A DNA stretch of 30,307 nt, from contig LSSN01002585.1 of NCBI GenBank assembly GCA_001970855.1, positions 1 to 30,307 of the forward strand. Direction: 5' to 3'. A program made the position numbers and the translations under genes. This stretch comes from Smittium culicis. Its lineage: Eukaryota > Kickxellomycota > Harpellomycetes > Harpellales > Legeriomycetaceae. This document shows positions 23,643 to 30,307 of this stretch, in pieces (position 1 is the stretch's first letter; each line of letters begins with the position of its first letter). A model generated the notes under the pieces. The model was not told where the DNA came from and did no database searches. It saw nothing but the letters and a program-made list of their open reading frames with translations.

Positions 23643-23855
23643 AATATTTTAAGAATTCGTTCTTACAATTATGACTCGAAAAAAATTATACAGTTTACAA
23701 TTAAAAATTCCAGTCAGCGAAGTTTTCGTAAATCATGTAAAAAAATCCAAATACTAGAAGAACATGAACTTGGTACTGAAGTTAGTTCAACTTTTGGAAT
23801 ACTTCAATTTTCCATTCAAAGGAAAATTAAGCCTTTTAATTTGGATAGTATCTAA
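23643..23855 (+). pseudogene. transposase-like helix-turn-helix relic
   Basis: A 71-codon plus-strand frame, including the stop at 23853-23855, contains SQRSFRKSCKKIQILEEHEL followed by GTEVSSTFGILQFSIQRKIK. The arrangement K-x-x-IL-EEHE-x-G-T-x-x-SS-x-FGI-x-x-S-IQR resembles the N-terminal psq/CENP-B type helix-turn-helix of pogo/Tc1-like and related DNA transposases, where S-x-x-FGI-x-x-S-I forms helices 2-3. No catalytic DDE part follows, so this is a fragment. The family call rests on motif resemblance only. Confidence 0.4.
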
Positions 23856-23979
23856 TAATTAGTATCTTTATTAGTATTATTTTGAAATCAATATTTTTAT
23901 TATTGTATATTAATTATCATCCCTAAATAATAATAAAATTAATTCCAGAACTAACAAATATGATGCTTTGGGTTTTATC

Positions 23980-24000
23980 CTAGCATGGTGGTCATGCTAG
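23980..24000. repeat. perfect 8-bp stem hairpin
   Basis: CTAGCATG (23980-23987) and CATGCTAG (23993-24000) are exact reverse complements around GTGGT. The stem is GC-balanced in a very AT-rich setting. The role is unknown; it may be part of the transposon relic just upstream. Confidence 0.6.
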
Positions 24001-24147
24001 CAACAGTTTTTAGAGCAGATATTCGCGAAAACTTTCAATTTGTTTATACTATAAAGCCTTATCATTTTTTAATTTATTCAATAGAGTATCTTTTACTTTT
24101 TCGTTGAAGTTTAGTTTCCACTTTTTTTTTTACTGGTCTAACCATGC

Positions 24148-24345
24148 TTAACCCTTTCCAGGGCCAACGCTCTTTAACTTTTTAAAAAACATAATTGGAT
24201 AAGCAATATATTATTGATTGATTATTTGGTAAATATAATTTACCAGCAAATAGTTTATTATTAACTTATATTAATTTATATGTTTGTTATTTGGTTGGAT
24301 AGTTTTAGTAGTTCAATAAAAGCCAACACCCCCTGAAAGGGTTAA
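24148..24345 (+). mobile_element. TTAA-flanked MITE-like element, copy B (variant)
   Basis: It begins TTAACCCTTTCCAGGGCCAA and ends CCCTGAAAGGGTTAA; 198 bp, no ORF. Ends and length match the other copies, and the left subterminal part (CCAACGCTCTTTAA) matches copy D, but the interior is clearly diverged. Both ends carry GCCAAC near the terminus, so this may be a distinct subfamily. Confidence 0.7.
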
Positions 24346-25242
24346 AGGATCAATAAGGTATGAAAACAAACAGGAAGTTAGTAATTGAGAGTGTCGAGAC
24401 CTTCTATTACACATAATACCTCTCCAGATAAAGCTCGACTTGCTCGGGTTGTCGCGATTGTATAATTCGCAGTTTGCACATGAGAAAAATGTTTTTTTTC
24501 TAGTGTTATTCTGTTTACAAACTGTTGGAGCCTCAGGATTGGCTTATGAATTCGAAAGATCTTCTCTAAACTCTTTCTAGAAATGATGATATTGAATTAT
24601 TTCCTGATCAATAGATGAAGCTTACTCTGACTCTATATTTTGGTAAGATCTTTCCTAGTGGTTCTATATCCTTATGCGCTTAATTTAGCTAATTCTGAGC
24701 GGCTGTGGTCCAAATTCCTGACAGGGATTTTCTTACTGATCCTACAAAAAAAGTGACTATATCACCAACTGTTATCTTTAGGATTTCCCGGATATAATAG
24801 TAGGTGTAGCTGAATATCGGCCTAACATAATGAGATAGTTCTATTAGGATCCCATTATAAACAAGAGTTGATTATCTTCGCTAAAATCAAATTATCCTTA
24901 GAAAGATTTTTTTGGAAAAACTTAAAGCCAGAGACGTTTCCTGTTCCCTTTGTTCAATTGTTTAATATAAAAATGAAGGAGTCATATTCAATTCAATAAG
25001 AACTTAATGAAGTCGTTAATAGACCACAAAATTGTTAGCTGATGTTCTTTCTGCTTGGAATGAATCTTTGATTTTAATGTTATGATATCTTTAGATAGCT
25101 GTTACAATCATAAAAGTTAGTATGTTACTCTTGCTCTGATTCATCAGCGTCTTGGCTAGTTTGGTGTAAATTTTTTTTGAGATACCGTTTTTTTAGATGC
25201 CTGATAACACATAATATGACGGCTCATTGAATCATAATACAT
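24346..25242. other. spacer with possible decayed element
   Basis: No gene supported. Short plus-strand stretches such as RNDDIELFPDQ, KLTLTLYFGKIFPSGS and DRDFLTDPTKKVTISPT (about 24580-24800) look protein-like but are separated by stops. An old transposon relic is possible. Confidence 0.3.
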
Positions 25243-25439
25243 TTAACCCTTTCACGGGTGGTAGACTATATTTGACCCTCTTGATATAGCCAACAGCGTT
25301 CAGTTAAAATGCTTTAATTCCAAGTCTTTAAGAAATATTGGTATATTGTAAATTAACAACTAATAATAGATTTGCTTATATATCATAAACGAATCATTAA
25401 ATTCAATTATTTCAAGAGTAATGGACGGGAAAGGGTTAA
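25243..25439 (-). mobile_element. TTAA-flanked MITE-like element, copy C
   Basis: Bounded by TTAACCCTTTCACGGG and GACGGGAAAGGGTTAA; 197 bp. In reverse complement it aligns along its whole length with copy D (AATTTAATGAATCG-like block, TATATAAG, ACCAATATTTCTTAAA, GAATTAAAGCATTTTAACTG, GTTGGCTATAT, ATAGTCTACCACC). It lies 400 bp upstream of the BARD1-like start and so may sit in its promoter. Confidence 0.8.
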
Positions 25440-25839
25440 ATGAATTTTTAGAGTTTTCCTCAGATCAGGTCAAATGAAGAATTGAAGAAATATTACGTTT
25501 TTATTATTGCATAGCTAGATCTATAATCTAGGAAATGTAGAAATATTATTGGTTCACATGGGAGTATTTTATACTTTTATAGCATTATTTGCTGTAATTC
25601 TAAAATTCGATCATTATTGGATAAAATAGTGATGTGAAAAGTTTTAAGCTGCTTCGATTATTAGTTCAAACTGATACATTAGTTAGTTTAAACATTATTT
25701 ATATCTATTTAAATCTACATTTAAAGTTTTTTCCAATACATAAAACCTTTACATATTGTTATTATTCCTAATAACACGCAAGCTTTTTTTTTCCTTTCCC
25801 GTTTGGCCGTTGCATCCAATCTATGATATCTACTCTTAT
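25440..25839. promoter_or_regulatory. upstream region of the BARD1-like gene
   Basis: About 400 bp between TTAA element copy C and the chosen ATG. The reading frame is open from 25756, but the 28 upstream codons are hydrophobic and non-conserved (MLLFLITRKLFFSF), so I treat them as 5' UTR. No specific regulatory site is supported. Confidence 0.4.
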
Positions 25840-28800
25840 ATGTCATTAAATCAAGATATACTGCGGCTTGAGAATATTCTCACTTGCGTGAATTGGTATT
25901 TTTACTTTTATCATAAACAAACAGAAAAGCCTTCCCTATGCATTTCCTAAAATCATTTGTTTTAATTACTAATATTTTATATTTATTTAGTGAAAACTCG
26001 CTGAGTCTGGTAGATGTTTATGATTGCGGACATTTGTATTGTAGGTAATTCAAATTCATTTATAAACGCATTTTAATTCATCTTATTTTTCAATGTTCAA
26101 TCTTGACTCTGTCATTAACTTCCCATTTGCCTCTTTTCTTTCTTCTTTTCTGATTCTTTCGAACTTTGTAGATCCTGTAATAATAAAAATGAAATCGTTT
26201 CAAAATGTATGATTTGCAATAACGAAAATACTCACACTAATCCTCAGAGTGTCATAAATTCACTCGATTTTTCTAAAATTAACGCTCTACTAGCTCAATT
26301 TAAAGACTTTGTCATTTCTTCCAACATTGGCTTAAGCCCAAGATTAATTGGTAACTATAATACATCATTTCTTTTTTCAAAAGCGATATCAGTTTACTCA
26401 GGCCAATAGTTTTGGATTAAAACTGCTAAATTAGAAGAATCTAATTTTTTCCCATTTGTATACTTTAATTTAGATTCATCTCCTCCAAATAAAAATAATT
26501 TCGATGATACAAGTGTATATAACGCAGATTTAAACTATGAACATTCGTCAAATCCTATCAATCCATCATTTAACTCTAAAATTCAACCGAATCCTTCAAA
26601 TAAATATGTAGCAAAAATTCAATATGATTCAGTGCTTGCGCAAGGAGATCAAAAAAACTGTGATCATTCTCCTTCCATCGACTCGTCTAGCAGTTCCTCA
26701 ATCATACCTTCTTCTGAAATGGCTATTTCCCAAATGTTTAAAAAAATTCCGAGCTCATCAAACGCCTCAAATCATACTAAGAATCTCTCGAACTCAAATT
26801 TTAGCGCTACGATAAATAATTCTAATTTTAAGGTTTATAACAATGAAGTTCAAGTACGTCAGTCTTCAGCTTCTAAAAATTCACTCGCATTTAATAAACA
26901 GAGTCCTGACGTTTCTCCTGTAGCTACTGATTATTTCAAAGTAAATGAACCTTCTTTTCACGTTAATAAAGATTCAGAGCTGCCTAAAAACACTTCTCAG
27001 TCAAATACTGTATCTACTATCGAAAGTAGCCATTTTTCCGAATCTCCCATCCATAATAATACTTCTTTCCACCACAAACCAAAAAGGATTATTTCATCTT
27101 TTGATAGCTATTCTATAACTCCTAACTCTTCCTCACCACCCCCTTCAAAACCTGATTTAGTTACACACAGTAATAGTAAGCCTGAAAACTATGTATTAGA
27201 AAAATTTGATACTGTTTCTAGAAACCACTCAATTGATAACATCAAAATAAAAAAGGATGAGTATACTTTTAACAAGTCATTTTCTAATAATTTAAAAAAC
27301 CAACTCCTGATTTCTACTCACAGCTCCATCAGCCCAAAATTCTCTTTATCTACTCTACCACTACAAAATAGAAATATTCGAAATAATTACAAACCAAATA
27401 ATGAAGATAGCCCAAATGAAAATAAGGAGGAAAAGTTAAAAACTCCATTGAAATCAACTGAAAGTATTAAAGAATTTTTGGCTAAACAAGTTGTACCAAA
27501 CAACGATAGTATATCTAATATTATTATTGATAAACCTTCAGAACCTTTTTCTATAAAATCATTTTCACAACAATCAAAAACTGTGGAAGTTATTATTGAA
27601 AGTAAATCCCAATCTTTTGAACATAATTCTTTAAAAATTAGTAGCTCTGGCTACTTTTCTGATAATATTAATTCGACTAATAAAAGAGTTTCATATTCAA
27701 ATTTTCGCACTGCTAGGCTTTTACCAAAATCCAAAAAGCTAAAAAAATCCGACTCATTATCAAGCTTCTCCTCCTTTTCAAGTATCCATGATTTTTCCTC
27801 CTTATCATCATTTACATCATCAGAATCTGATCTAGATTCAAAGCAAACAAATGAGACCTCTAGTTCTAAAAAAAATGAATCTTTAATTCTTTTTGCTACT
27901 GGTTTATCTTCACAAGAAATCAAAATTTTAACAAAGTTTATAAAAAAATTCAAAAATATTATGAACATAACCTTACTTGATGATTATTCCGCTTATTTAC
28001 CTCACCCCAATCTAATTAGCCATACATCTGCTCTGTCTCAAAAAGCGAAACCTGTACCATCTCTGGTTACGCACGTTATTTCTGGTACAGACGACAACAA
28101 CTTTGCAGCAAGGACAATAAAGTACATGTTGGGAATTCTTATGGGTGCTCAAATTGTTTCTATTGACTGGGTCAAAGATTCTCTAGCCTCTGATTTTCTT
28201 GTCGAAGAGTCGGAATATTATATAAAACATGACCGTTCTACTAGTCACTTTAAAGCTCACTGTGGACCGTATTCAGGTCGTCTATCTAAAGCAGGTCTTA
28301 TCGAAAAACTATTTAAAAATTATATATTCATATTTGTTTTGAATCCATACCATATTAGAAAATTTACCACGGACTCAAGCTTAAGCAAATGGAATGATCT
28401 TTTGATGCTTATTGAACTTGGAAAAGGTATTGTTGCACCATTTGATTTTATCGCTGTAGTATCAAAAAGATACTTTCCTTTACAAAAGATTTCTAGATTA
28501 TTCGAAAATTTCATCAATAAGAGCGTTGATTTTTCAGACAATAACTTCAATGCACAAGGTCAAAATAATATAAAGTATTTGGATTTGTTTATTGAAGAGC
28601 TTGAAAAGCATATTAAAAAACCTTACATCGACTTGAACAGTCATAATATAATATTTATTGTCGAAGATGATGTATATAATGAACATAAAACTAATGGGAA
28701 TTATAGCACAGCGGACGCTACTAAAAAACCTGCATTATCTGATAGAAAAGCTAAAAAATTAGATTCCAAGCCAAGTAGAGCAATAAATTCACTTCGGACG

Positions 28801-28908
28801 TCTCAAGAAAAAAACTTCTTTTTTTTACTGGCAAATTATCTGGGGTTTGAGATAAAGCCAATAAAATGGATTTATGACTCAATTTCAATTTATGAACCAA
28901 TAAAGTAG
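25840..28908 (+). CDS. BARD1/BRCA1-like RING and tandem-BRCT protein, four exons
   Basis: Probable nuclear E3 ubiquitin ligase subunit of DNA-damage signalling. Proposed exons 25840-25895, 25991-26044, 26172-26350 and 26435-28908 give 920 aa. The first two junctions rebuild a C3HC4 RING exactly: Cys16, Cys19 (split TG|T), Cys31, His33, Cys36, Cys39, Cys49, Cys52, with 11 residues between the first two pairs as in BRCA1. LRLENILTC before the RING and FSKINALLAQFKDFV after it resemble the BARD1 dimerisation helices. Residues about 110-575 are Ser/Asn-rich low complexity. BRCT1 (about 580-690) has ATGLSSQE, THVISGTDD, RTIKYMLGIL (Thr657 and Lys659 at the phosphopeptide pocket) and DWVKDSL. GPYSGRL with KLFKNYIF leads into BRCT2, which ends KWIYDS (Trp908). 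The GP..(S)RL linker and GLSS favour BARD1 over BRCA1. There are no ankyrin repeats or PHD finger. Unspliced, a TAG at 26407 interrupts the frame. Confidence 0.85.
26351..26434 (+). other. proposed 84-nt intron removing an in-frame TAG
   Basis: The donor is ATTG|GTAACT and the acceptor GCTAAATTAG|AA, and the length is 84 nt (a multiple of three), so the frame is the same with or without splicing. Splicing removes the TAG at 26407-26409 and joins ATT G|AA GAA. The CTAA close to the AG resembles the end of the first CDK8 intron (CAACTAAATTTGTAG). Alternatives are a nonsense mutation, stop readthrough or a sequence error. Confidence 0.6.
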
Positions 28909-29211
28909 ACTTTAATGTTATTACTCGCGCTTTTTTTTTTAATCCTATTAAAGGATTGATTTTCCTAATGAACTTGATACTTAAAAGAAATATTTGTTTT
29001 ATTCTTATTCATAATTTTTTTCCCAATCCAAAATCACTTTCATTTATATTCTTTTTTGTCCAAGTTGATTCTTTGAATGTTAACTTTTTAACTTATGTTC
29101 TTTGAAGGGTTTTATCATATCTAATAGCTTTATTTCAAATAAAAATTCACTAGTATAGTTTTATGAATATGGATATGTTGGCATTTCTGGTTTCATTGCA
29201 AAAATCCTAAT
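28909..29211. other. 3' flank of the BARD1-like gene
   Basis: AT-rich, no gene seen. Likely holds the 3' UTR. Confidence 0.5.
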
Positions 29212-29406
29212 TTAACCCTTTCCAGTCCAACGCTCTTTAAATAATTGAATTTAATGAATCGCTTATGATATATAAGAAAATCTATTATCAGTTTTTATTT
29301 TACAACATACCAATATTTCTTAAAATCTCGGAATTAAAGCATTTTAACTGAACTGTTGGCTATATTTTGTAGATCAAAAATAGTCTACCACCAAAGAAAG
29401 GATTAA
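29212..29406 (+). mobile_element. TTAA-flanked MITE-like element, copy D
   Basis: Left end TTAACCCTTTCCAGTCCAAC; right end decayed to AAAGAAAGGATTAA but still closing on TTAA; 195 bp. Internal blocks TATATAAG, ACCAATATTTCTTAAA, GAATTAAAGCATTTTAACTG, GTTGGCTATATTTT and ATAGTCTACCACC match copy C in the opposite orientation. Confidence 0.8.
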
Positions 29407-29577
29407 ATTTATAATTATACTCGATTCTTTTGAGAGCCATACAATTAATTTGATAGAAGAATTGGACTGAATGATAATCTGGTCCGATACAGCTCTTTCC
29501 TTTTGCTAAACAAATTATATTTTTAATCACAGAATTTTATTTGTTCGATAATATTACTAGAAATTATGTGGTATAGT

Positions 29578-29772
29578 TAACCCTTTCCCGGGCAGTAGAC
29601 TGTTTTTGATCTACAAAATATAGCCAACAGTGTTCAATTATACTAGTTTAACTCCGAAAAAGAAAAAAATATTGGTTTATTGTATTTCAACAGCAAATAA
29701 TGTAATTTCTTAAAAGCCGCTAGCGAATCATTAAACTCATTTTGATAAGAGTGTTGGACGGGAAAGGGTTAA
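29578..29772 (-). mobile_element. TTAA-flanked MITE-like element, copy E
   Basis: Bounded by TTAACCCTTTCCCGGGC and GACGGGAAAGGGTTAA; 195 bp. It holds AGTAGACTGTTTTTGATC, ATATAGCCAACAGTGTTC, AATATTGGT and AATCATTAAACTCA, which match copies A, C and D when reverse-complemented. Its terminal repeats are among the best preserved, so it may be the youngest copy. Confidence 0.82.
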
Positions 29773-30101
29773 GAGCGTTGGCCCCAGAAATGGCTAAACT
29801 TGCTCCAACAAAATCAAATTCTTAAATATTGAAAATAGTTTTTTTTTACCATCCAGGAATAAATGATTCCATTGGGTATAAATTATAAAACCTTCTAGTA
29901 TATAGTAGGATAAATAGTTATTGCCCAATAGCATCCGATTAATATAAAAAAAATCAGCCCAATTTTTTATCCTTCAAGCAAATGTTTTGTTTAATTTACC
30001 ATTACTAGAAAAGTTTCTTGACTTATTTTAGCCCCTTTGTCTATAAGATTTCCAATAAATTGTACATTATACTCCAAGAAATAATAACAAAAGAATAAGG
30101 C
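29773..30101. other. spacer with an element fragment at its left edge
   Basis: The first 26 bases (to about 29798) resemble a reversed TTAA-element end (see findings). The rest is AT-rich 5' flank of the gene starting at 30102; no site is supported. Confidence 0.4.
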
Positions 30102-30307
30102 ATGGATCTAAAAATCCTACATCAAATAGCTCAGCTACATCATCTGTACAATTCTATATATCCAAATAAAACTGAATTCGATATTAACGCGGAAGAAAAA
30201 GTATTCTTTTTTATTATTACTTTATTTTATTTAAAATTAAACAAATCTGGTTCAACCGTATAAATCCTAGTTTGTTTTTTATGTTTTTTTACTTTTTTTT
30301 TTTTTTT
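30102..30307 (+). CDS. probable first exon of an unidentified gene, cut by the window end
   Basis: ATG at 30102 opens 33 codons (MDLKILHQIAQLHHLYNSIY, then PNKTEFDINAEEK) up to 30200, followed by GTATTC, the same donor as nucleoporin intron 2. The next bases are T-rich and intron-like, with a possible acceptor ATCCTAG near 30268. The amino-acid composition is balanced and helical, unlike the spacers. I do not recognise the family; only the N-terminus is present. Confidence 0.45.

Noticed and set aside
25120..25180. Possible copia GAG-pre-integrase motif (IHQRLG followed by a stop)
   Set aside because: Too short, the tryptophan and second histidine are missing, and no integrase or RT motif is nearby.
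25756..25839. Longer N-terminus for the BARD1-like protein from the ATG at 25756
   Set aside because: The added residues are hydrophobic and non-conserved; the ATG at 25840 places the RING at the usual N-terminal position.
25840..26044. CTG codons as evidence for a CUG-Ser code
   Set aside because: CTG occurs in the RING exons at Leu-compatible positions, but too few conserved sites exist here to decide; the standard code is assumed.
1..30307. CRISPR arrays, operons or prokaryotic defence systems
   Set aside because: Spliceosomal introns and nuclear fungal genes show this is eukaryotic; the repeats seen lack spacer structure.

Overview
The window looks like nuclear DNA of an AT-rich, intron-bearing fungus. 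Evidence: a mitochondrial COX5-type subunit gene with a presequence, a fungal FG nucleoporin, Eaf6, Rpn8 and Cdk8/Ssn3 genes, short spliceosomal introns (about 62-222 nt) with relaxed GT donors, and very AT-rich spacers. The COX5 C-terminus (NPISGISSKGY-type) and the many introns argue against a Saccharomyces-like budding yeast. An early-diverging lineage is my guess, but the sequence here does not settle it.

Layout. 1-174: 56-bp tandem repeat. 1531-1726: first of five roughly 196-bp elements bounded by TTAA and ending in CCCTTTC. 2838-3545 (+): COX5, two exons. 3918-8727 (-): Nup1-like nucleoporin rebuilt here as eight exons (about 1393 aa) with a 39-bp tandem repeat in the FG region. 8728-11971: gene-free, with small repeats and hairpins. 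11972-12991 (+): Eaf6-like protein with a long C-terminal extension, partly in a GC-rich island. 13124-14158 (-): Rpn8. 15003-16780 (+): Cdk8/Ssn3 kinase, seven exons. 16781-25839: gene-poor, with decayed protein-coding relics (one with a transposase-like helix-turn-helix), a hairpin and two more TTAA elements. 25840-28908 (+): the highlight, a BARD1/BRCA1-like protein with an N-terminal C3HC4 RING split over three exons and C-terminal tandem BRCT domains. 29212-29772: two more TTAA elements. 30102-30200 (+): probable first exon of a gene running off the window.

The genes are unlinked housekeeping functions (respiration, nuclear transport, chromatin acetylation, proteasome, Mediator kinase, DNA-damage ubiquitin signalling), not an operon or cluster. 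COX5/NUP1 and EAF6/RPN8 are convergent pairs; NUP1/EAF6 and RPN8/CDK8 are divergent pairs. The BARD1-like gene is the most notable item because the model yeasts lack BRCA1 and BARD1. An in-frame TAG in it is best explained by an 84-nt intron, which transcript data must confirm.
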